From assembly GCF_004361735.1 (NCBI RefSeq), contig NZ_SNVV01000023.1:22793-86792 (forward strand): DNA of 64,000 nucleotides, read 5' to 3'. Position numbers and translations under genes: made by a program. Under the pieces are notes generated by a model. The model was given only the letters and a program-made list of their open reading frames with translations, ran no database searches and was not told where the DNA came from. Below are positions 8,541 through 15,855 of this stretch, in pieces. Numbering within the stretch: the stretch's first letter is position 1; every line of letters starts with the position of its first letter. The DNA comes from Azoarcus indigens. Its GTDB lineage: Bacteria; Pseudomonadota; Gammaproteobacteria; Burkholderiales; Rhodocyclaceae.

Positions 8541-9923
8541 ATGTCAGCCGAATCCCTGCTCGCCCTGGACCGCAACCATCTCATCCACCCCGTGGCCGCC
8601 TGGCGCGGCCATGAACAGCGCGGCGTGACCGTGCTGGAAACCGGCCATGACGGCGTCTGGCTGCGCGACAACACCGGCCACGAACTGCTGGATGCCTTCG
8701 CCGGCCTGTGGTGCGTGAACGTCGGCTACGGCCGCGACAGCGTGGTGGAGGCGGCGGCGGCGCAGATGCGCAAGCTGCCCTATGCCACCGGCTACTTCAG
8801 CTTCGGCAGCGAGCCGGCCATCCGCCTCGCCGCCAAGCTGGCCGAGCTCGCCCCCGGCACGCTCAACCACAGCTACCTCACGCTGGGTGGCTCGGAGGCG
8901 GTGGATGCCGCCATCCGCCTCATCGTCCAGTACTACAACGCCACCGGCCGGCCGCAGAAGAAGCATTTCATCGCCGTCGAACGCGGCTACCACGGCTCCT
9001 CCTCGGTGGGCTCCGGCCTCACCGCGCTGCCGGCCTTCCACCGCGGCTTCGACGTGCCGCTGCCCAACCAGCACTACATTCCTTCCACCTATCCCTACCG
9101 CAACCCGCTGGGCGGCGACGATGCCGCCATCATCGCCGAGTCGGTCGCGGCGCTGCGCGCCAAGGTGGCGGAGATCGGCGCCGACCAGGTGGCCGCCTTC
9201 TTCTGCGAGCCGGTGCAGGGTTCCGGTGGCGTGGTGGTGCCGCCCAAGGGCTGGCTGAAGGCGATGCGCGAAGCCTGCCGCGAGCTGGACATCCTGTTCG
9301 TCGCCGACGAGGTCATCACCGGCTTCGGCCGCACCGGCCCGATGTTCGCCTGCGAGGCCGAAGGCGTGGCGCCGGACCTGATGACGCTGGCCAAGGGCCT
9401 CACCTCCGGCTACGTGCCCATGGGCGCGCTGATGATGTCCGACGCGGTGTATGCCGCCATCGCCGACGGCACGCCGGCCGGCGTCACCGTCGGCCACGGC
9501 GCCACCTACTCCGGCCACCCGGTGGCCGCCGCGGTGGCGCTGGAGGTGATCCGCCTGTACGAGGAAGAAGGCATCCTCGCCAATGGCCAGGCGATGGAGC
9601 CGGTATTCGCCGCCGGCCTGCAGGCCATGCTGGACCACCCGCTGGTGGGCGACGTGCGCCACCGCGGCTTGCTGGGCGCCATCGAACTGGTGAGCGACAA
9701 GGCCGCCAAGCGCGCCTTCGACCCGGCGCTGGGCCTGGCCGACCGCCTGTTCCGGACCGGCTACCGCAACGGCCTCATCTTCCGCTCCTTCGGCGATCAC
9801 ATCCTCGGCTTCGCACCAGCCTTGTGCTTCGGCCCGGACCACTTCGAGCAGCTCTTCGCCCGCCTCAAACGCACGCTGGACGAGGTGCTGGACGCCGCCG
9901 ACGTGCGCCGCGCCCTGGCCTGA
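8541..9923 (+). CDS. Class III aminotransferase (PLP)
   Basis: A PLP-dependent aminotransferase of 460 residues, fold type I. I chose the ATG at 8541 because the protein then begins as family members do (DRNHLIHPVAAW); upstream in-frame starts add a low-complexity tail. PLP contacts are visible: GGSEAVDAAIRL (about 116-127), the Asp of LFVADEVITGFGRTG (D256) and the Schiff-base Lys of LMTLAKGLTSGY (K285). The GYHGSSSVGSGLTALPAFH segment resembles beta-alanine/omega-amino acid and polyamine (SpuC-type) transaminases. The Lrp-type regulator directly downstream suggests amino-acid responsive control. The exact amine donor is not readable. Confidence 0.88.
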   Translation: MSAESLLALDRNHLIHPVAAWRGHEQRGVTVLETGHDGVWLRDNTGHELLDAFAGLWCVNVGYGRDSVVEAAAAQMRKLPYATGYFSFGSEPAIRLAAKLAELAPGTLNHSYLTLGGSEAVDAAIRLIVQYYNATGRPQKKHFIAVERGYHGSSSVGSGLTALPAFHRGFDVPLPNQHYIPSTYPYRNPLGGDDAAIIAESVAALRAKVAEIGADQVAAFFCEPVQGSGGVVVPPKGWLKAMREACRELDILFVADEVITGFGRTGPMFACEAEGVAPDLMTLAKGLTSGYVPMGALMMSDAVYAAIADGTPAGVTVGHGATYSGHPVAAAVALEVIRLYEEEGILANGQAMEPVFAAGLQAMLDHPLVGDVRHRGLLGAIELVSDKAAKRAFDPALGLADRLFRTGYRNGLIFRSFGDHILGFAPALCFGPDHFEQLFARLKRTLDEVLDAADVRRALA

Positions 9924-10032
9924 GGATAAGCGGCATGCCTCTTGCTATTTCCTCTTGCAATTTTCTGCTGCGCGCCGGCCGGCCCCACGCCGGCCCGCCA
10001 GCCCTACTCCCGCAAGAGCAAGAGCCCCGCCC

Positions 10033-10527
10033 ATGACTCCGCTGCCCAAACTCGACCGCCTGGACCTGCGCATACTCTGCCAGCTGCAACGCAACGGCCG
10101 CATCACCAATGTGGACCTGGCCGACGCCGTCGGCCTCTCGCCCAGCCCCTGCCTGATCCGGGTGAAGCGCCTGGAGCAGGCCGGCTACATCAGCGGCTAC
10201 GGCGCCCAGGTGAAGCTGGACAAGCTGGGCGAGATGCTGACCGTCTTCACCGAGGTGACGCTGGCCGACCACCGCCGCGAAGACTTCGTGCGCTTCGAAA
10301 CCGCCATCCGCGACATCGACGAGATCCTCGAATGCCATCTCGTCAGCGGCGGCTACGACTACCTGCTGAAGTTCATGACCCACGGCGTGAACCACTACCA
10401 GAGCATCATCGAGGGCCTGCTGGAACGCAGCATCGGCATCGAAAAGTATTTCAGCTACATCGTCATCAAGTCGCCTTTCATCAAGACCTACTACCCGATA
10501 GAGCGGCTGGTCGACTCCAGCAAGTAG
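10033..10527 (+). CDS. Lrp/AsnC family transcriptional regulator
   Basis: A 164-residue regulator of normal family length. The N-terminal winged helix-turn-helix starts at LDRLDLRILCQLQRNGRITNVDLADAVGLSPSPCLIRVKRLEQAGYI (about residues 7-53). A RAM/AsnC ligand domain follows, with VTLADHRREDFVRFETAIRDIDEILECHLVSGGYDYLLKFM. Such proteins bind DNA as oligomers and sense amino acids. I chose the ATG at 10033; a start at 9955 would add a proline-rich tail. The gene lies between the aminotransferase and the three-gene oxidase, so it is the obvious candidate to control both; that is inference. Confidence 0.9.
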   Translation: MTPLPKLDRLDLRILCQLQRNGRITNVDLADAVGLSPSPCLIRVKRLEQAGYISGYGAQVKLDKLGEMLTVFTEVTLADHRREDFVRFETAIRDIDEILECHLVSGGYDYLLKFMTHGVNHYQSIIEGLLERSIGIEKYFSYIVIKSPFIKTYYPIERLVDSSK

Positions 10528-10548
10528 GGCAGCCGCCAAACCCGTCGA

Positions 10549-10878
10549 ATGCCATCCGCCACCGCCATTCCCGGCGGGCGCTTCGTCCGTCTCGGCGAAA
10601 CCGCCCGTCGCGCCGTCCACCTCACCGTGGATGGCCGCCCCGTCACCGCCCTGGAGGGCGACACCCTGCTGGTCGCGGTGCTCGCCAACGGCGGCCACTT
10701 GCGCCACTCCGAGTTCGGCGACGGCGTACGTTCCGGCTTCTGCCTGATGGGCGCCTGCCAGGATTGCTGGGTGCGCGGCGCCGGCGGCGAACGCTGGCGC
10801 GCCTGCTCCACCCCGGTGGCCGAAGGCATGGCGGTGCTCACCCAACTGCCGGAGGCGACATGGCCGCGCCGCGACTGA
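10549..10878 (+). CDS. [2Fe-2S] small subunit of a flavin dehydrogenase (HcnA/OoxX-like)
   Basis: A 109-residue protein of the Fer2_4 type. The cluster ligands are visible in GFCLMGACQDCWV, with a further Cys in WRACSTPV. The preceding VDGRPVTALEGDTLLVAVLANG is the usual ferredoxin-like opening. Homologous small subunits pass electrons in hydrogen cyanide synthase (HcnA), opine oxidase and D-hydroxyproline dehydrogenase. Its 3' end overlaps the next gene by 19 bp, so the three subunits are almost certainly made together. The ribosome site is weak. Confidence 0.85.
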   Translation: MPSATAIPGGRFVRLGETARRAVHLTVDGRPVTALEGDTLLVAVLANGGHLRHSEFGDGVRSGFCLMGACQDCWVRGAGGERWRACSTPVAEGMAVLTQLPEATWPRRD

Positions 10879-12242
10879 TCGTGGTCGGCGCCGGCCCGGC
10901 CGGCGTGCGCGCCGCCGAAGCCCTGGTGCAGGCCGGCCTGCGCCCCATCGTGATCGACGAAGGCCGGCGCGACGGCGGCCAGATCTACCGCCGCCAGCCG
11001 GACAACTTCAAGCGCCCCTACGCCCAGCTGTACGGCAGCGAGGCGGCCAAGGCCCAGGCCCTGCACCACGCCTTCGACACCCTCAAGCCGCGGCTGGACT
11101 ACCGCCCGGAAACCCTGGCCTGGAACATCTCCGGCGGCGCCCTGCATGTGATCCGCGACGGCCGCGCCCAAGCCCTGCCCTATGACGCGCTGCTGATCTG
11201 CAGCGGCGCCACCGACCGCCTGCTGCCGCTGCCGGGCTGGCACCGCGCCGGCTGCTACAGCCTGGGCGCGGCGCAGATCGCGCTCAAGGCCCAGGCCTGC
11301 GCAATCGGCCGCCGCGTCGCCTTCGTCGGCACCGGGCCGCTGCTCTACCTCGTCGCCAGCCAGTACCTCAAGGCCGGCGCCAGCCTGGCCGCCGTCATCG
11401 ACACCTCGCCGGCCGCGCCCGCCGCCGCCCTGCCCGGCCTGCTCGCCCGCCCGGCGCTGCTGCTGCGCGGGCTGGGCCTCATCGCCCGCCTGCGCCGCGC
11501 CGGCGTGCCGCTGCTGCGCGGCGCCACCCCGCTGCGGGTGGAAGGCGACGCCGACAACGGCGCCGACGCCCTGGTGGTGCGCGAGGCCGGCGGCCGCGAA
11601 CGCCGCTTCAGCTGCGACGCCGTCGCCATGGGCTACCACCTGCGCGCCGAAACCCAGCTCGCCGACCTCGCCCGCTGCGATTTCCGCTTCGACGACGCCA
11701 GCCGCCAGTGGCTGCCCGCCATCGACGCGGACGGCCGCGCCAGCGCCAGCGGCGTCTACCTGGCCGGCGACGGCGCCCGCATCCTCGGCGCCGACGGCGC
11801 CGAAGCCGCTGGCCGCCTGGCCGCCCTCGCCGCCCTGCACGACCTCGGCCTGCAACCCGGCGCCGGCCAGTACGCCGCCGAGCACAAGGCGCTGCGCGCC
11901 CGGCTGGCGAAGATGGAGCGCTTCCGCCGCGGCCTCGCCCTCGCCTTCCCCTGGCCGCAAGCCCAGGCCGCCACGCTGCCGGACGAGGCGGTGGTGTGCC
12001 GCTGCGAGACCATCACCGCCGGCGAGCTGCGCCGCTGCGCCACCGAGCTGGGCGGCAGCGAACTCAACCGCGCCAAGGCCTTCAGCCGCGTCGGCATGGG
12101 CCGCTGCCAGGGTCGCTACTGCGGCCATGCCGGCGCCGAGATCGTCGCCGCCGCCTGCAATGCGCCGGTGCAGCAGGTCGGCCGCCTGCGCGGCCAGGCG
12201 CCGGTGAAGCCGCTGCCGCTGGATGTGGAGGTGGTGCAATGA
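10860..12242 (+). CDS. FAD/NAD(P)-dependent oxidoreductase with BFD domain (HcnB/OoxA-like)
   Basis: A 460-residue subunit. The N-terminal FAD motif is LIVVGAGPAGVRAAEALVQAG (about residues 6-26), followed by IDEGRRDGGQIYRR. A second dinucleotide motif is VAFVGTGPLLYLVASQYLKAG (about 156-176). The C-terminus carries a BFD-like [2Fe-2S] domain with Cys residues in VVCRCETITAGEL and GMGRCQGRYCGH. This architecture is shared by HcnB, opine oxidase subunit A and D-hydroxyproline dehydrogenase alpha. The start overlaps the previous gene by 19 bp and the stop overlaps the next start as ATGA, showing translational coupling. Confidence 0.88.
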   Translation: MAAPRLIVVGAGPAGVRAAEALVQAGLRPIVIDEGRRDGGQIYRRQPDNFKRPYAQLYGSEAAKAQALHHAFDTLKPRLDYRPETLAWNISGGALHVIRDGRAQALPYDALLICSGATDRLLPLPGWHRAGCYSLGAAQIALKAQACAIGRRVAFVGTGPLLYLVASQYLKAGASLAAVIDTSPAAPAAALPGLLARPALLLRGLGLIARLRRAGVPLLRGATPLRVEGDADNGADALVVREAGGRERRFSCDAVAMGYHLRAETQLADLARCDFRFDDASRQWLPAIDADGRASASGVYLAGDGARILGADGAEAAGRLAALAALHDLGLQPGAGQYAAEHKALRARLAKMERFRRGLALAFPWPQAQAATLPDEAVVCRCETITAGELRRCATELGGSELNRAKAFSRVGMGRCQGRYCGHAGAEIVAAACNAPVQQVGRLRGQAPVKPLPLDVEVVQ

Positions 12243-13450
12243 GCGCACCGCCGGGCCCCATGCCCATCGCCGCCACGCCGGAAACCCTGCGTGCCGATGT
12301 CATCGTCGTCGGCGGCGGCCTGGTCGGCGCCTCCGCCGCCTTCTTCCTGCGCCGCCGCGGACTGTCGGTGATCCTGCTGGAGCGCGGGCTGGTCGGCCAG
12401 CAGGCCAGCGGCACCAACTTCGGCAACGTGCGCCGCCAGGGCCGCGCGCTGGCGCAGCTGCCGCTGGCCGCCCGCGCCCGCGACATCTGGGGCCAGCTGC
12501 CGGCGCTGCTGGACGAGGACGCCGAGTTCCTCGACAGCGGCCACCTGCGGGTGTGCTACAGCGAGGAGCAGGCGGAGGACTTCGCCCGCTATGCCGTCGA
12601 CGCCAGACCCTACGGCCTGGCGCTGGAGGTGATGGGCGCCGCCGAACTGCGCCGCCGCTACGGCCTGTTCGGCCCGGAAGTGCTGGCCGGCTCGCTGGCG
12701 GCGGTGGATGGCCACGCCAACCCGCGCCTGGCCGGTCCCGCCTTCGGCCGCGGCGCCCGCCGCGCCGGCGCCACCGTGCTGGAGCACACCGAGGTGCTGC
12801 GGGTGGAGCGTGAAGGCGGCGACTTCCTGGTCCATACCAAAGCGCATGTCACAGGCGGCGAAGGCCCGCGCTGCCGCGCGCCGCAGCTGCTGGTTGCCAC
12901 CGGCGCCTGGGGCAACCGCATCGCCAGCGCCTTCGGCGAGCCGGTGCCCATCGTCGCCCACGGCCCGCAGATGGGTGTCACCGAGCCGCTGCCCTACGCC
13001 ATCGGCCCGGCCATCGGCGTCACCACGAAGAACGTCGCCGAGGGCATGTACTTCCGCCAAGTGAAGCGCGGCAACATCGTCTTCGGCGGCGGCCCCAAGG
13101 GCCCCGCCTACGCCGACCGCCTGCGCGCCTACGTCGAACCGGCCAATACCCTCAACCAGCTGCAGCAGCTGCGCCGCCTCGCCCCGGCGCTGGGCGGCCT
13201 GCAGCTCATCCGCACCTGGAGCGGCATCGAAGGCTATGTGCAGGACAGCAAGCCGGTGCTCGGCCCCAGCGCCAAAGTGGATGGCCTCTACTACGCCTTC
13301 GGCTTCTGCGGCGAAGGCTTCGCCATCGGCCCCGGCATCGGCGATTCGATGGCCGAGCTGATCGCCACCGGCCAGACGGCCACGCCCTACCCGGACAGCC
13401 ACATCGGGCGCTTCGCCGCCTGCCAGGAACAGGCCGCTACCGCCGCCTGA
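12239..13450 (+). CDS. FAD oxidoreductase catalytic subunit (HcnC/OoxB/DAO-like)
   Basis: A 403-residue DAO-fold flavoprotein. The FAD site is VIVVGGGLVGASAAFFLRRRGLSVILLERG (about residues 21-50), then GTNFGNVRRQGR. The C-terminal IRTWSGIEGYVQDSKPVLG and YYAFGFCGEGFAIGPGIGD match the beta subunit of sarcosine-, opine- and D-hydroxyproline-type dehydrogenases and HcnC. This is the subunit expected to bind the amino-acid substrate. It is coupled to the previous gene by a 4-bp ATGA overlap. Cyanogenesis is possible in principle, but the catabolic neighbours and Lrp regulator favour oxidation of an amino acid or opine. Confidence 0.87.
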   Translation: MSAPPGPMPIAATPETLRADVIVVGGGLVGASAAFFLRRRGLSVILLERGLVGQQASGTNFGNVRRQGRALAQLPLAARARDIWGQLPALLDEDAEFLDSGHLRVCYSEEQAEDFARYAVDARPYGLALEVMGAAELRRRYGLFGPEVLAGSLAAVDGHANPRLAGPAFGRGARRAGATVLEHTEVLRVEREGGDFLVHTKAHVTGGEGPRCRAPQLLVATGAWGNRIASAFGEPVPIVAHGPQMGVTEPLPYAIGPAIGVTTKNVAEGMYFRQVKRGNIVFGGGPKGPAYADRLRAYVEPANTLNQLQQLRRLAPALGGLQLIRTWSGIEGYVQDSKPVLGPSAKVDGLYYAFGFCGEGFAIGPGIGDSMAELIATGQTATPYPDSHIGRFAACQEQAATAA

Positions 13451-13523
13451 AGACGGCCTCGCCCCGCGCTGCTCCTGCTGCCGCATCGCTCGCGCGCCAG
13501 CAGGAGCAGCGATGCAGCCCATC

Positions 13524-13880
13524 TCAGTCCAGCGCGAACACCACGTAAACCTTGCGCAACGTTTCGGTGATCTCCCACACGCCCACGGTGTGCGAGGGGA
13601 AGAACAGGGTGTCGCCGGCGGCGATCCGCAGCGGCTCGCCGCCTTCCGGGGTGAAGGTGCAGGCGCCGGCGAGGATGTGCATCACCTCGGCGTTGTCGAT
13701 CTGGCGGCGGAAGCGGCCGGGGGTGCATTCCCAGATGCCGCTGTCGTTGCCGCCGGCGCCGGCCAGGGCGACGTCGATGCCGCTCATCTGCGCCACCGCT
13801 TCGCCCAGCGGCCGGCCCACCGGCCCCTGCGCCGCCAGCCCTTCCGCCCCCGCACTCTGCTTGATGATCCTGATGCCCAT
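13524..13880 (-). CDS. Cupin domain protein (DUF861/Cupin_3 type)
   Basis: A 118-residue single-domain cupin. SGIWECTPGRFRRQIDNAEVMHILAGACTFTPEGG and IAAGDTLFFPSHTVGVWEI are the two cupin barrel motifs of the Cupin_3 family, which includes (S)-ureidoglycine aminohydrolase-like and other small enzymes. The metal-ligand pattern of classical cupins is reduced, as usual in this family. I chose the ATG at 13880 because AGGAGCGG lies just before it. It converges on the oxidase operon and diverges from the AraC gene. Enzymatic role unknown; it may be a sensor or minor enzyme of the same pathway. Confidence 0.75.
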   Translation of the reverse strand: MGIRIIKQSAGAEGLAAQGPVGRPLGEAVAQMSGIDVALAGAGGNDSGIWECTPGRFRRQIDNAEVMHILAGACTFTPEGGEPLRIAAGDTLFFPSHTVGVWEITETLRKVYVVFALD

Positions 13881-14066
13881 GGTCCGCTCCTGAAGGAAAA
13901 CGGCGCGGACCATAACAGTGCATCCGGGCGCAGGCTTGCACGTTTATGTTGCATGGCCGGCGCGGCGAAACGAGATGCTGCGCCACCGCGTAATACGCAA
14001 TTTTCCGTCGCCGCGCGGCGGGATTGCGGCGCCATCGTGCGCAGGAAGGCTCCTAAGCTTTTTCCC

Positions 14067-14507
14067 ATGGAAATCAAGCCCCCGCCCCCCTGCCCCGGCG
14101 CCCGCCGCCCCGCTCGCGGCATCGACAACGCGCTCGCCTACATCCATCGCCACTTCGGCGAGCAGCTGTCGCTGGAAGCGCTGGCGCAGATCGCCGGCCT
14201 CAGCGTCTGCCGCTTCGCCACCGTGTTCCGCCAGCGCATGGGCATACCGCCGCACCGCTACATCTGCATCCTGCGCGTGCGCCACGCCCAGGCCCTGCTG
14301 CGCAGCGGCATGCCGGCGGCCAACGTCGCCAGCGAAGCCGGCTTCTACGACCAGAGTCACCTGTCGCGCCATTTCAAGAACGTCTGCGGCATGACGCCGC
14401 GGCAGTACCTGCAGGAAGCGGGACCGCTGCCGGAAGGCCATGTGCTGTACGCCGCCCGCGCCGCCGCCGGCCGCTACTCCGTTCCGCAGGCGCTGGCCGG
14501 GCAATGA
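14067..14507 (+). CDS. Short AraC-family regulator (DNA-binding domain only)
   Basis: A 146-residue protein made almost wholly of the AraC DNA-binding domain. Helix-turn-helix one is LSLEALAQIAGLSVCRFATVFRQRMGIPPHRYI (about residues 35-67). Helix-turn-helix two is VASEAGFYDQSHLSRHFKNVCGMTPRQYL (about 90-118). No ligand-binding domain precedes it. The stop overlaps the next start codon as ATGA, so it is translationally linked to the M20 amidohydrolase and probably controls it or the surrounding pathway. It diverges from the cupin gene; the 186 bp between them must hold both promoters. Confidence 0.85.
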   Translation: MEIKPPPPCPGARRPARGIDNALAYIHRHFGEQLSLEALAQIAGLSVCRFATVFRQRMGIPPHRYICILRVRHAQALLRSGMPAANVASEAGFYDQSHLSRHFKNVCGMTPRQYLQEAGPLPEGHVLYAARAAAGRYSVPQALAGQ

Positions 14508-15691
14508 AGCCGGACGGGGACGACACCATGGCGACTGAATCGAACGCCACCCTGGCCGAGGCCCTGCCGGCGCTGGTGCAACTGCGCCGCGACCTCCACT
14601 CCCATCCGGAACTCGGCTTCGCCGAACACCGCACCGCCGGCATCGTCGCCCAGGCACTACGCGACCTCGACCTGGAGGTGCACACCGGCGTGGGCGGCAC
14701 CGGCGTGGTCGGCGTGCTGCGCAAGGGCGAGGGCAAGCGCAGCGTCGGCCTGCGTGCCGACATGGACGCGCTGCCGATGGACGACTGCAGCGGCCTGCCC
14801 CATGCCAGCACCCATGCCGGCGCCCACCACGGCTGCGGCCACGACGGCCACACCGCGATGCTGCTGGGCGCGGCGCGGCTACTGGCCGGCCAGGACTTCG
14901 ACGGCACGGTGAACTTCATCTTCCAGCCCGCCGAGGAAGGCCTGGGCGGCGCCCGCGCCATGGTGCAGGACGGCCTGTTCGAGCGCTTCCCCTGCGACGC
15001 GGTGTACGCCCTGCACAACTGGCCGACGCTGCCGCTGGGCCAGGCCCGCACCCGCCCCGGCGCCATCATGGCCGCCGCCGACCGCTTCGACATCGCCATC
15101 CGCGGCCGCGGCGGCCACGCCGCCCAACCGCACACCACGCCGGATGCCATCCTCGCCGCCGGCCAGCTGGTGAGCCAGCTGCACACCCTGGTGTCGCGCC
15201 GCATCGACCCGGCGGAATCGGCGGTGCTGTCCATCACCCGCATCGAAGGCGGCCAGTCGCACAACGTGCTGCCGGCGGAAGTCCGGCTCACCGGCACCGT
15301 GCGCAGCTTCGACCCCGCCGCGCAGGACATCCTCGAAGCCGCCCTGCGCCAGACCGCCGCCGGCATCGCCCTGGGCAGCGGCACCGACATCGAAGTGCGC
15401 TACGACCGCTACTATCCCGCCACGATCAACCACGCCGCCGAAGCCGGAACCGCGCTCGCCGCCGCCCGCGACGCCGGCCTGGACGCCGCCCTCGCCCCCG
15501 CACCCGCCTTCACCTCCGAAGACTTCGCCTTCATGCTGCAGGCGCGCCCCGGCGCCTACCTGTGGCTGGGCCAGGGCCGCGGCGCCGACGAACGCCCGCT
15601 GCACCACCCCGCCTACGACTTCAACGACGACGCCCTGCCGCTGGGCGTGCGCTGGCTGGTGGCGGTGGCGGAACGGCAGCTGGGAAGCTGA
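14504..15691 (+). CDS. M20 family amidohydrolase (hippurate hydrolase-like)
   Basis: A 395-residue M20D metallohydrolase that would cleave N-acyl amino acids or related amides. DLHSHPELGFAEHRTAGIV lies near the N-terminus, and metal ligands are in HHGCGHDGHTAM and FQPAEEGLGGARAM. A dimerisation insert includes GRGGHAAQPHTTPDAI and the last ligand His lies in RPLHHPAYDFND. The ATG at 14504 forms a 4-bp overlap with the AraC stop; an ATG at 14528 with GGGGA before it is an equally good start. It could release the amino acid that the upstream transaminase or oxidase consumes. Confidence 0.87.
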   Translation: MKPDGDDTMATESNATLAEALPALVQLRRDLHSHPELGFAEHRTAGIVAQALRDLDLEVHTGVGGTGVVGVLRKGEGKRSVGLRADMDALPMDDCSGLPHASTHAGAHHGCGHDGHTAMLLGAARLLAGQDFDGTVNFIFQPAEEGLGGARAMVQDGLFERFPCDAVYALHNWPTLPLGQARTRPGAIMAAADRFDIAIRGRGGHAAQPHTTPDAILAAGQLVSQLHTLVSRRIDPAESAVLSITRIEGGQSHNVLPAEVRLTGTVRSFDPAAQDILEAALRQTAAGIALGSGTDIEVRYDRYYPATINHAAEAGTALAAARDAGLDAALAPAPAFTSEDFAFMLQARPGAYLWLGQGRGADERPLHHPAYDFNDDALPLGVRWLVAVAERQLGS

Positions 15692-15855
15692 ACAGCGCTC
15701 TCTATATCGGTATCTCACTGCAACGCCGGCTCCGCCGGCGTGACGCATTCATCCGCATCACATAGCCCGTTTGCGTAGAATCGGCCCACCCCGGCCTTTA
15801 CGCATGAACGCCATCGCAAGCGCCGGTAGCTCCCAATGTCTCCGGCAGACTTCCC

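Noticed and set aside
6074..8674. A very long open frame (about 866 codons) on the minus strand
   Set aside because: Shadow of the plus-strand acetyltransferase and dehydrogenase genes; composition is Arg/Ala/Gly-rich without family motifs. Such frames are common at this G+C.
10549..13450. Firm naming as hydrogen cyanide synthase hcnABC
   Set aside because: Same architecture is used by opine oxidase and D-hydroxyproline dehydrogenase, and the catabolic context does not favour cyanide production.
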